From: JACVRW01 sp046735115
GTDB lineage: Bacteria; Actinomycetota; Thermoleophilia; Solirubrobacterales; Thermoleophilaceae
DNA length: 10,342 nt
Assembly (NCBI GenBank): GCA_046735115.1
Contig: JBKPSR010000126.1
Coordinates: forward strand, 1-10,342
Reading direction: 5' to 3'
A model generated the notes under the pieces. The model was not told where the DNA came from, made no database searches, and saw only the letters and a list, made by a program, of their open reading frames with translations. Both the position numbers and the translations under genes were made by a program. Positions 1 through 6,247 of this stretch are shown here, piece after piece. Every line of letters starts with the position of its first letter. Positions within the stretch are counted from its first letter, which is position 1.

Positions 1-206
1 ACCCAGTGCTGCGGGCCGGGCAGGCGCGGCGCAAGCCAGCGGCCCATCGCGCCGCTGCCGCCGCCGAGGTCATGAATTACGAGGCGGCCGGCCGCGGCGA
101 GGTGCTGCGCGAGGCGCTCGGCGAGCTCGGCCGAGCGCGCCGCCGCGTCGGCCGGCTCGCGCAGGAGGAGCCACTCCGGGCTGACTCGGGCGGCCTCCGC
201 GATCAT
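1..206 (-). CDS. class I SAM-dependent methyltransferase, N-terminal fragment (continues beyond window)
   Basis: Only the first 68 codons are present; the frame is open to the left edge. The N-terminus is an amphipathic stretch (ARVSPEWLLLREPADAAARS), followed by a beta strand and glycine-rich loop, LVIHDLGGGSGAMGRWLAPRL, at residues 42-62. This matches motif I of Rossmann-type methyltransferases (hydrophobic-DLGxGxG), which binds S-adenosylmethionine. The start is the ATG at 206-204, which overlaps the TGA of the upstream glycosyltransferase as ATGA. That implies translational coupling and membership of the same operon. The substrate is unknown; the context (pterin-like enzyme, dehydrogenase, glycosyltransferase) suggests methylation of a small metabolite. 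The family call rests on motif I alone because the catalytic part lies outside the window. Confidence 0.8.
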   Translation of the reverse strand, partial: MIAEAARVSPEWLLLREPADAAARSAELAERLAQHLAAAGRLVIHDLGGGSGAMGRWLAPRLPGPQHW

Positions 207-1306
207 CGCGCCGCTCCCGCGAGACCAGTGAGGCCCACCGCGCTCTCCACAACTCCCGCGAGAACATCGGCGACGGTGGACGCGGTGGCCGCCCAAGGGC
301 GCAGTGTCGCCCGCCGCTGATGCGCCGCGCGGCGTAGCCGGTCGCGCAGATCGGCATCTTCGAGCCAGGCGCGCAGCCCTGCGCCAAGGGCCGCCGGGTC
401 GCCGGGCGGGATCAGTAGCCCCGGCCGGATCCCGTCCTCCCCGTGCCCGAGGGCCTCGGTCACGCCGCCGACCTCGGTGACGAGAACCGGCAGGCCGCGG
501 GCCAGGGCCTCTGTTACGACCATGCCGTACGTCTCGGCGCGTGAGGGGAGCACGAGCAGGTCCGCGGCGGCGTACGCGCGGTCCAGCTCCGGGCCGACGC
601 GCGGTCCCGGGAAGCGCACCCGATCGCCCAGCCAACGGCTCCGCGCGTGCCGCCGAATGCCGTCGGCGAACGCCGGGTCGCGGACCATGCTGCCCACACA
701 CTCGCAGCGCCAGGACAGGTCCGTCGCCATCGCGAGCCCGTCGAGCAACACGTCGTGCCCCTTGTCGCGGGTCAGCGCCGCGACGCAGAGCAGCGCGTCG
801 CCGGCCGCGCGCCCCGGTGCGAGGGAGGCGGCGTCGACGCCGGGCTCGCTCACGTGCACCCGGTCGCCCGGTAGTGCGTACAGCTCCGCCAGCCGGCGCC
901 GAGTCCAGGCGCTGGTCGTAACGACGGCGGCGGCCGCCGCGAGGACTTCGCGCTCGCGCGCTCGCACGGCGTCGGCCGCGTCGTGCGCGCGGTGGCCGAG
1001 CGGCATGTGCACGAGCACGATTTGCCGCAGCCGGCGCGCCTGCGGCACGAGCGCTTCGGGTGCGGCGGACGCGATCAGCCCGTCGAGCAGCACGGCGGCG
1101 CCGTCCGGAATCCGGCGGACGGCCCGCACGAGGGCGGTGAGCCCCGCCTCGTCGCGCCGCGGCCAGGCGCCGGGGACGGCGTGCTCGTGGACGTCCCAGC
1201 CGTGCGCGGCGAGCCCTCGGCAGACCCGGCGGTCGTACGCGTTCCCACCGCTCGGCCGCGCCGGGTCGTCGATGCCCTCCGGGACGACGACGTGGACCGC
1301 TGTCAC
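203..1306 (-). CDS. GT4-family glycosyltransferase (GT-B fold)
   Basis: A protein of 367 aa, the usual length for family GT4 retaining glycosyltransferases. The N-terminal Rossmann half begins with a strand (VTAVHVVVPEGIDDP) and a GGNAYDRR segment typical of the acceptor side. The C-terminal half holds the nucleotide-sugar region: LCVAALTRDKGHDVLLDGL, a RVRFPGPRV strand, ADLLVLPSRAETYGMVVTEALA with the E-x7-E motif, and LPVLVTEVGGVTEAL. It should transfer a sugar from a nucleotide-activated donor; donor and acceptor are unknown. I chose the GTG at 1306 because it overlaps the TGA of the upstream pterin-synthase-like gene as GTGA, as happens at this gene's own end (ATGA). An in-frame ATG at 1330 would add eight residues inside the upstream gene and is the alternative start. 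No signal peptide or membrane segment is seen, so the enzyme is probably cytosolic. Confidence 0.9.
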   Translation of the reverse strand: MTAVHVVVPEGIDDPARPSGGNAYDRRVCRGLAAHGWDVHEHAVPGAWPRRDEAGLTALVRAVRRIPDGAAVLLDGLIASAAPEALVPQARRLRQIVLVHMPLGHRAHDAADAVRAREREVLAAAAAVVTTSAWTRRRLAELYALPGDRVHVSEPGVDAASLAPGRAAGDALLCVAALTRDKGHDVLLDGLAMATDLSWRCECVGSMVRDPAFADGIRRHARSRWLGDRVRFPGPRVGPELDRAYAAADLLVLPSRAETYGMVVTEALARGLPVLVTEVGGVTEALGHGEDGIRPGLLIPPGDPAALGAGLRAWLEDADLRDRLRRAAHQRRATLRPWAATASTVADVLAGVVESAVGLTGLAGAAR

Positions 1307-1701
1307 AGCGCCCGCTCGTAGCTCGCCCATGCGATGTGCGACTCGTGCAACGTCACCACCAGCCCGTCGAGCCCCTGAGCGCCGTCCCCGAGGGCGCCGG
1401 CCCGCGCGCGCTCGGCGAGTCGGTCCGAGACGACTCGGGCGAGCGCCTCGGTCGTGGTGTTCATGCTCGCGAACTCCACCTCGTCGTCGAGGTTGCGGTG
1501 GCTGAGCTCGCCCAACACCTCTCGCAGCACCTCGGTCGCGCGGCCGATGTCGACCACGATGCCGTCCGAATCGAGGTCGGCGCGCCGGAAGCTGGCGTCG
1601 ACCACGTACGTGGCGCCATGCAGGCGCTGCGCGGGCCCGAACACCTCGCCGCGCAGGCTGTGGGCGATCATCATGTGGTCGCGGACGGTCACGCTGAACA
1701 C
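1303..1701 (-). CDS. 6-pyruvoyl-tetrahydropterin synthase / QueD-like protein, divergent active site
   Basis: A protein of 132 aa, the size of the tunnelling-fold PTPS/QueD family. Recognisable elements are AHSL (His14), RLHGATY (His28), DGIVVDIGRATEVLREVLGELSHRNLDD (strand, helix and His68), the NTTTEALA helix, and a C-terminal LHESHIAWASY with Glu120, which in the family anchors the pterin ring. Two hallmarks are altered. The cysteine usually found just before LHGH is absent (GPAQRLHG), and the second His of HGH, a zinc ligand, is Ala30. The Asp preceding the catalytic His is Ser67. Queuosine-type 6-carboxytetrahydropterin synthase activity is therefore doubtful, and a related lyase, aldolase or binding role is possible. 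The start is the GTG at 1701, 3 bp after the dehydrogenase stop. The stop overlaps the glycosyltransferase start. Family membership is secure; the reaction is not. Confidence 0.85.
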   Translation of the reverse strand: MFSVTVRDHMMIAHSLRGEVFGPAQRLHGATYVVDASFRRADLDSDGIVVDIGRATEVLREVLGELSHRNLDDEVEFASMNTTTEALARVVSDRLAERARAGALGDGAQGLDGLVVTLHESHIAWASYERAL

Positions 1702-1704
1702 GCG

Positions 1705-2685
1705 CTACACCCCGTCGTAGGTGATCGTGTGGCAGAGCGCCGGCAGGCTCCGCTCGGCCAGGCGCGCCATGACGCCGGGGAGCTCGTCGAAGCGCGACTC
1801 GCCGGTGAGGACGACATCGAAGGCAGGGTCGCGCAGCAGCTCGAGCGCGAGTGCCAGCCGGTCCGCCGTAGTGCGGCGAGCGCGCCGGGCCTGAGAAACC
1901 GTCCCGACCTGGCTGGCGCGCAGCCCAAGGCGGCCCGTATGGAACGCGCCGCCCAGCTGGAGCCGCACCTCGGTGTCGCCGTACCAGCTGAGGTCCAGCA
2001 CCGTGCCCTCGGCAGCGAGCAGCTCGAGCGAGCGCTGGAGGCCGGCCGACGTCGCGCTCGTGTGCACGACCAGGTCGCAGCCACCGGCCGCGTCGTCGGG
2101 CCGCGCGAAGCCGGCCCCGAGCGCCCTTGCGACCTCGGCCCGTGACAGGTCTACGTCGACGAGCGTCACATCGACTCCCGGGAACCGGGCGAGCAGGCGG
2201 GCGACGCAGCAGCCGACCATCCCGGCGCCGACGACGGCGACGCGGTCGCCGACCAGCGGAGCAGCGTCCCAGAGCGCGTTGACGGCGGTCTCGACCGTGC
2301 CGGCGAGCACCGCGCGCGCGGGCGGCACGTCGTCGGGCACGACGGTCACCGCGCCGGCCGGCACCACATAGGCCGTCTGGTGTGGGTAGAGGCAGAAGAC
2401 CGTGCGGCCGCTCAGCTCCGGCGGCCCCTCCGCGACCGTGCCGACGTTGAGGTAGCCGTACTTGACCGGGCCCGGGAAGTCCCCTTCCTGGAACGGCGCG
2501 CGCATCGCCATGTACTGGTTCGGCGGCACGCCGCCCCGGAACACCAGCGCCTCGGTGCCGCGGCTGACGCCGGAGCGCAGCGTGCGGACCAGTACGTCGC
2601 CGCTCGCCGGCTCGGGCAGCGCCACAGGCCGGATCTCCCCCTGCCCGGGGCCGCGCAGCCAGAACGCGTGCGCCTGGTCGAGCAC
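1705..2685 (-). CDS. medium-chain (MDR) zinc-independent dehydrogenase
   Basis: A protein of 326 aa with the two-domain layout of MDR alcohol dehydrogenase-like oxidoreductases. Residues 1-115 form the GroES-like part with SGVSRGTEALVF (38-49), where zinc enzymes have cysteines, then PVKYGYLNVGTV and VFCLYPHQ. The Rossmann part carries VAVVGAGMVGCCVARLL with the GxGxxG at 153-158. It also has VTLVDVD with Asp177 at the end of strand 2, which favours NAD(H) over NADP(H). Neither the GHE catalytic zinc motif nor the structural-zinc cysteine cluster is present, so zinc-independent chemistry is expected. The start is a GTG at 2685 without a well-spaced ribosome binding site (AGGGAC lies directly in front), so the true start could be slightly different. 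It sits 66 bp downstream of the regulator gene and 3 bp upstream of the pterin-synthase-like gene. The substrate is unknown; it could reduce or oxidise the metabolite made by its neighbours. Confidence 0.88.
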   Translation of the reverse strand: MLDQAHAFWLRGPGQGEIRPVALPEPASGDVLVRTLRSGVSRGTEALVFRGGVPPNQYMAMRAPFQEGDFPGPVKYGYLNVGTVAEGPPELSGRTVFCLYPHQTAYVVPAGAVTVVPDDVPPARAVLAGTVETAVNALWDAAPLVGDRVAVVGAGMVGCCVARLLARFPGVDVTLVDVDLSRAEVARALGAGFARPDDAAGGCDLVVHTSATSAGLQRSLELLAAEGTVLDLSWYGDTEVRLQLGGAFHTGRLGLRASQVGTVSQARRARRTTADRLALALELLRDPAFDVVLTGESRFDELPGVMARLAERSLPALCHTITYDGV

Positions 2686-2717
2686 GTCCCTATGTGCCGG
2701 CCTCGTGCGGCATCGCT

Positions 2718-2740
2718 CTGGGGTACGCGGGGCTACCCAG
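2718..2740 (-). terminator. weak stem-loop between regulator and dehydrogenase genes
   Basis: CTGGG (2718-2722) pairs with CCCAG (2736-2740). TA/TA pairs extend the stem after one bulged G, leaving an 8-nt GC-rich loop. It lies just after the regulator stop codon in the 66-bp gap. There is no T-run on the minus-strand side, so it is at best a weak or attenuating terminator and may be incidental. Confidence 0.25.
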
Positions 2741-2751
2741 GGATGTTCACC

Positions 2752-5577
2752 TCACCAGCTGACCAGCTTCCAGATCTCCGGGAGACGGGTGGCCTCGTCG
2801 GCGCCCACCTCGCTAAAGATCGCGACGGCCCGCTTGAGGTGATCCATCGCGTCGTCGGCGCGGCCCGCCGCATGATGCAGATCCGCGAGGTTGTTCTCGA
2901 GGGCGGCCTCCCGGTGGCGGTCGCCATGGGCGGCTGAAAGCTCCAGCGCGCTCTCCGTGAGCTCGCGCGCCCGCTCGAGCTCGCCGGCGTCGCGCTCCAC
3001 CAGCGCGAGGTTGTTGAGCGCCGCGGCCCGGGCGGGGCCCGGCTCGTCTGCCAACACGAGACTGTGTTCGAGCTCCCCTCGCGCGGCCGCGAGGTCCCCG
3101 CGGCTCCGAGCGAGCATGCCGAGCATGTTGTGGGCCTGCGCCTGGGCCTGCCGATCCGTGGCGACGTCGGCCAGTTCGAGGGCTTCGGCTGCCCGAGCGG
3201 CAGCGTCGTCAGAGCGGCCGGCCTGGTGCAGGGTGAGGGCAAGGTCGGCCACGATCCGGGCCCGCAGCGCCTGAGCGCCGGGCGGCGCAGTGTCGAGCGC
3301 CAACCCCAGGCGGGCCTCCGAGCGCTCCCACTCGCCTCGCCGGCCGTACACGCCGCCGAGCTTGTGCTCGATCGCCGCGATCTCATCCTCCTCGCACTCG
3401 GCCGCGGCGCTCTCGTAGCTCGCGAGCGCGCCCGCGTAGTCCCCCAGGAGCGTACGCAGGTCGCCGATGCGCTCATGGAGCCCGGCGGTGTCAGGAGAAC
3501 CGAGCGCCAGCGCCGCCTCGAAGTGCTCCAGTGCGTCGGCGTGGGCGTGCAGCGAGGCGGCGTGCTCCGCGGCAAGGCGGTACTGCTCCGCCGCCTTCGC
3601 CTGCTGCCCCGCCAGCCGTAGGTGCTGAGCGACGAGCGCCGCGCTCTCGGCGCCAGGCCGGCCCGACAGTGCGGCCGCCACGCGTCCGTGCAGCAGCCGG
3701 CGCCGCGCGAGGCCGGTCTGTTCGTACACCAGCGCGCGTAGCTTCTCGTGTGAGAAGTCATAGCTCGGCTCGTGTCCCGAGACCTCCCTCACCACGCCGC
3801 GCGCGACGAGCTCCTCCAGCGCCGCCACGGCCTCCTCGTCCGTGCGGCCACTGGCATGCCGCACGACGTCCAGCTCGAAGGACCGGCCAATCGCGGCAGC
3901 GGCGCCGAGAACCTGGCGAGCCACATCGCTGACTCCCCCCAGCCTGGACTCGAGTAGGCCCCACGCTTCCGGGAGCACGGCGTCCTCCTCCGCGCCGCCT
4001 CCCGCGTGTAGAGCGGCGAGGTATTCGGCCACGAACAGCGGAAGGCCCTCGCTCTCGAGGTACACGCGACGCGCCAGCCCACGCACGGCGGCGTCCGGCC
4101 GAACAGCCTGCACCAGATTCCCGACCGCGGCTTCGTCGAGCCGGACCGGGCTCACGATCGTGGTCTTGCCGTCGCGGCCCAGGTCAGCCGCCAGGCGTCG
4201 AAGCCGGTGTCCCGGGGGCACCGCCTCGCTGCGCCACGCGACCACGAGCAGCAATGGCCGGCCGCGCAGCCTGTGGCCGAGATAGGAGATCGAGTCCAGC
4301 GTGGCCTCGTCGGCGGCGTGGACGTCATCGAGTACGACCACGCCCGGCTGCGGCCCGTTGCACGCCGCTCCGATGACCGCGGCCACGCCCTCCAGCAAGC
4401 GGACCTGCGCACCTGGGCCATCAAGGGGCAGCGGATCCGGCACCTCGTCCGCCAGCCCCGAAAGCTCGGGGAGGAGGAACGACGCATCCGCGAGGCGTTG
4501 CGGCGGCACGGCATCCGTCCAGCCGCCGGCATCCGCCCGCCTCACGGCTTCGCGCAACAGCTCCACGATCGGGCCGTATGGAAGGCCCGCCTCGTCGTCG
4601 TGGCAGCGGGCGGCGAGCCCCACCGCGCCGCGGCTCCGCGCGCTTGCCATGAGCTCGGCAGCCAGCCGGGTCTTCCCTATGCCTGCCTCGCCCTCGATCA
4701 CGGCCAGGCCGCCATCCGGCTGAGCGCGGGCGTGGGCGTCGACGAGCACGGCGAGCTCCTCGGTTCGTCCCACCAGTGGCAGCTCGGGCGGCACGCCGGC
4801 GGCCGGGGCAGCGGGCGGCGGGGAGAGCGCGGCCTCGACCTCGGGTGGAAACGCCAGAGTTCCGTCGTTCACCTGCTCGTAGAGCGTCATGGTCTCCTCG
4901 AGCGGCCCGACCCCGAGCTCCTGGCTGAGAGCCCGGACGCACCGGCGGTACTGCTCGAGCGCCGCCGCGCGGTCGCCGCTCCAGGCGTACATGCGAATCA
5001 GCTGGCGGTGCGCGGACTCGTTCAGCGGATCGAGCTCGAGCCAGCGCCTGGCGTGGGGGATCGCCCGGTCGTACTCGCCGCGAGCGACCAACCGATCCAC
5101 GAGGCGCTGCAGCGCCGAGGCCAGCTCGCGCTCGAGAGCGCCCGCCTCGGCGATCAGCCAGTCATCGAAGTCCGGGCTGTCACGCAGCGCAAACCCCTCG
5201 AGAAAGCCGCCCGACAGAAGGGTTACGGCCTCCTTCAGCCGCTCGATCGAGGAGTCCCCGGCGGCGAGCTCACGAAAGCGCTCGACATCCAGCTCGAGGC
5301 CCGTCCCCCGCAGCAGGGCAACGCTGTCGCCGCGAGTCTCGATCCATTCCTCGCCGATCGACTTGCGCAGCGCCGACAGCGTGCGCCGGAGGGCGCCGCG
5401 CGCGTGCTCGGCGTCGTGGCCCGGCCACAACAGCTGGCAGAGGGCCTCGCGCGAGCGGGCCCGGTCCGCAAGCGCCAGATGGGCGAGCAGCGCCATCGCC
5501 TTGCGCGTGTCGAAGGTGACCGGGCGTCCGTCCCGGGTGACCCGTGGCGGCCCGATCAGCGAAACCTCAAGGGCCAT
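2752..5577 (-). CDS. SARP/BTAD-type transcriptional regulator with AAA/STAND ATPase and TPR repeats (AfsR-like)
   Basis: A protein of 941 aa from the ATG at 5577; a GTG at 5586 would add three residues. An OmpR/SARP-type winged helix occupies residues 1 to about 92 (LEVSLIGPPRVTRDGRPV, then the helix pair around REALCQLLWPG and LRRTLSALRKSIG). The bacterial transcriptional activation domain covers about 95-237, with helical repeats ending in LGVGPLEETMTLYEQV. A proline/alanine linker leads to a signalling ATPase that starts at LVGRTEEL (268-275). It has Walker A GEAGIGKT at 296-303 and Walker B VVVLDDVHAADE at about 413-424. The last third (about 640-930) is a run of TPR-like helices such as LNNLALVERDAGELERARELTESAL. 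There is no C-terminal LuxR helix-turn-helix, so DNA binding must be N-terminal. It probably activates target promoters after ATP and ligand sensing. It is divergent from the small membrane protein gene, with 11-bp direct repeats between them, and lies upstream of the pterin-like operon in the same direction. Its ligand is unknown. Confidence 0.93.
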   Translation of the reverse strand: MALEVSLIGPPRVTRDGRPVTFDTRKAMALLAHLALADRARSREALCQLLWPGHDAEHARGALRRTLSALRKSIGEEWIETRGDSVALLRGTGLELDVERFRELAAGDSSIERLKEAVTLLSGGFLEGFALRDSPDFDDWLIAEAGALERELASALQRLVDRLVARGEYDRAIPHARRWLELDPLNESAHRQLIRMYAWSGDRAAALEQYRRCVRALSQELGVGPLEETMTLYEQVNDGTLAFPPEVEAALSPPPAAPAAGVPPELPLVGRTEELAVLVDAHARAQPDGGLAVIEGEAGIGKTRLAAELMASARSRGAVGLAARCHDDEAGLPYGPIVELLREAVRRADAGGWTDAVPPQRLADASFLLPELSGLADEVPDPLPLDGPGAQVRLLEGVAAVIGAACNGPQPGVVVLDDVHAADEATLDSISYLGHRLRGRPLLLVVAWRSEAVPPGHRLRRLAADLGRDGKTTIVSPVRLDEAAVGNLVQAVRPDAAVRGLARRVYLESEGLPLFVAEYLAALHAGGGAEEDAVLPEAWGLLESRLGGVSDVARQVLGAAAAIGRSFELDVVRHASGRTDEEAVAALEELVARGVVREVSGHEPSYDFSHEKLRALVYEQTGLARRRLLHGRVAAALSGRPGAESAALVAQHLRLAGQQAKAAEQYRLAAEHAASLHAHADALEHFEAALALGSPDTAGLHERIGDLRTLLGDYAGALASYESAAAECEEDEIAAIEHKLGGVYGRRGEWERSEARLGLALDTAPPGAQALRARIVADLALTLHQAGRSDDAAARAAEALELADVATDRQAQAQAHNMLGMLARSRGDLAAARGELEHSLVLADEPGPARAAALNNLALVERDAGELERARELTESALELSAAHGDRHREAALENNLADLHHAAGRADDAMDHLKRAVAIFSEVGADEATRLPEIWKLVSW

Positions 5578-5601
5578 CAGCGCCACGATAACGCCAGGAG
5601 A

Positions 5602-5634
5602 GACGATTTCGTAACGGTTATGGAACGGTCATGG
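5602..5634 (+). promoter_or_regulatory. tandem 11-bp direct repeats, putative SARP operator
   Basis: In the 101-bp divergent region, AACGGTTATGG (5613-5623) is followed immediately by AACGGTCATGG (5624-5634), differing at one base. A weaker third unit, GACGATTTCGT, sits exactly 11 bp upstream (5602-5612). SARP/BTAD winged-helix regulators are known to bind direct repeats with 11-bp spacing, one helical turn, near the promoter. The regulator encoded beside it is of this type, so autoregulation and control of the divergent small gene are plausible. No convincing -10 box was found at the expected distance on either side. Confidence 0.6.
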
Positions 5635-5665
5635 CCGATGCTCGGCTCCTCATTCGGATCCCACC

Positions 5666-5672
5666 AAGGAGG
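5666..5672 (+). promoter_or_regulatory. strong ribosome binding site fixing the start of the small membrane protein
   Basis: AAGGAGG is followed by a 6-base spacer (TCGGTC) and the ATG at 5679. It is one of the best Shine-Dalgarno sequences in the window. It selects this ATG over an upstream in-frame ATG at 5631, which lies inside the operator repeats and has no such site. Confidence 0.85.
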
Positions 5673-5678
5673 TCGGTC

Positions 5679-6089
5679 ATGTCGCACGTCGGTAACCCCG
5701 CACTGTCCACCAGGAGCCAGCTCCGCGCCCATTGGATCATCGCGATCTCCGCTCTGGCCGCACTGCTCGCCGCCACCGCAGTCGCGCTCGTGCTGTTCAT
5801 CGACGACGGCGGTTCGACCGCGAGCAGGTCAATCGCCACGCCACAGGCCGCGGTCCGCTCCGACGGGGGGCCCAATGAGAGCGCGGTCGCGGTCTCGGTC
5901 GGCACCCGGCCGAGCCCCGTCCCGGACGAGAGCGCGGTCGCCGCGGCGGTCGGTACAGCGACCGGCCCGACCCCCGTCCCCGACGAGGCCGCCATCGGCG
6001 CTGCCATCCGCCGAAGCGCGGGTCCGTCCGAGTACGCCGCAGACGGCCCGGACGAGAGCACCGTCGCCGCTTCCATCTCGGGCCGTTAG
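5679..6089 (+). CDS. small single-pass membrane protein with acidic Ala/Val-rich repeats, function unknown
   Basis: A protein of 136 aa that I do not recognise as a named family. Residues 1-17 are hydrophilic and positively charged (R12, R16). One strong membrane segment follows at about 18-41 (HWIIAISALAALLAATAVALVLF). The remaining tail has no further hydrophobic segment. By the positive-inside rule the tail should lie outside the cytoplasm. The tail contains four imperfect copies of a P-[DN]-E-[SA]-x-[VI]-x-x-x-[VI] unit: PNESAVAVSV (65-74), PDESAVAAAV (82-91), PDEAAIGAAI (101-110) and PDESTVAASI (124-133), spaced 17, 19 and 23 residues apart. The start is fixed by a strong ribosome binding site. 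The gene is divergent from the BTAD regulator and shares its operator-like region, and the sensor operon follows downstream. It might be a surface or signalling accessory protein, but no function is shown by the sequence. Confidence 0.8.
   Translation: MSHVGNPALSTRSQLRAHWIIAISALAALLAATAVALVLFIDDGGSTASRSIATPQAAVRSDGGPNESAVAVSVGTRPSPVPDESAVAAAVGTATGPTPVPDEAAIGAAIRRSAGPSEYAADGPDESTVAASISGR
5871..6077 (+). repeat. four imperfect coding repeats (PDES-A-V type)
   Basis: Four 30-bp repeat units start at 5871, 5922, 5979 and 6048. The first two share the DNA string GAGAGCGCGGTCGC, which points to duplication at the DNA level followed by drift. The later two are conserved mainly at the protein level. 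Confidence 0.6.
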
Positions 6090-6119
6090 GCCGACCGCCG
6101 CCCGAGCGCCAAGCGCGAA

Positions 6120-6150
6120 CGCGTCCGCGGGGTCCCCACCCGCGGGCGCG
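6120..6150 (+). terminator. 12-bp GC-rich hairpin after the small membrane protein gene
   Basis: Bases 6120-6131 pair with 6139-6150 through 12 pairs, one of them a G-U wobble, around a 7-nt loop. The hairpin starts 31 bases after the stop codon at 6087-6089. No T-tract follows, as is common for GC-rich actinobacterial terminators. It could separate the small gene from the sensor operon or act as a leader structure. The rest of the 6090-6247 gap holds one operator-like motif and no recognisable sigma-70 promoter. Confidence 0.5.
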
Positions 6151-6161
6151 CGCGTGGCGAC

Positions 6162-6179
6162 CGTAACGTTTCCCGGACG
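6162..6179 (+). promoter_or_regulatory. operator-like motif CGTAACGTTTCCCGGACG upstream of the sensor operon
   Basis: The motif fits CGTAACGNTTNNNGRACG, shared with positions 5610-5627 and 9234-9251. Its AACG and GACG half sites are exactly 11 bp apart. It ends 69 bp before the likely start of the first membrane gene, a sensible place for an activator site. The assignment to the BTAD regulator is inference. Confidence 0.5.
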
Positions 6180-6247
6180 CGCGCGCGAGACGCTTGATCG
6201 CGATGCTTGCCCGCAGCGCAGCTCGCGAAGACAATGGCCCAAGCCCG

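Noticed and set aside
914..924. A CGTAACG string resembling the start of the shared operator motif.
   Set aside because: It is within the glycosyltransferase coding region and lacks the TT and the second RACG half site at 11 bp.
477..2937. Several plus-strand open frames of 100-340 codons opposite the glycosyltransferase, pterin-like and dehydrogenase genes.
   Set aside because: All are antisense to genes with intact family motifs and overlap each other, with translations rich in Arg, Ser and Ala. No ribosome binding sites were seen.
5631..5678. An upstream ATG adding 16 residues to the small membrane protein.
   Set aside because: That ATG lies inside the second 11-bp operator repeat and lacks a ribosome binding site, while the ATG at 5679 has AAGGAGG at ideal spacing.
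5618..6076. A minus-strand open frame of 152 codons opposite the small membrane protein.
   Set aside because: The plus-strand gene has a strong ribosome binding site and a clear membrane segment. The minus-strand frame has neither and mirrors the repeat composition.
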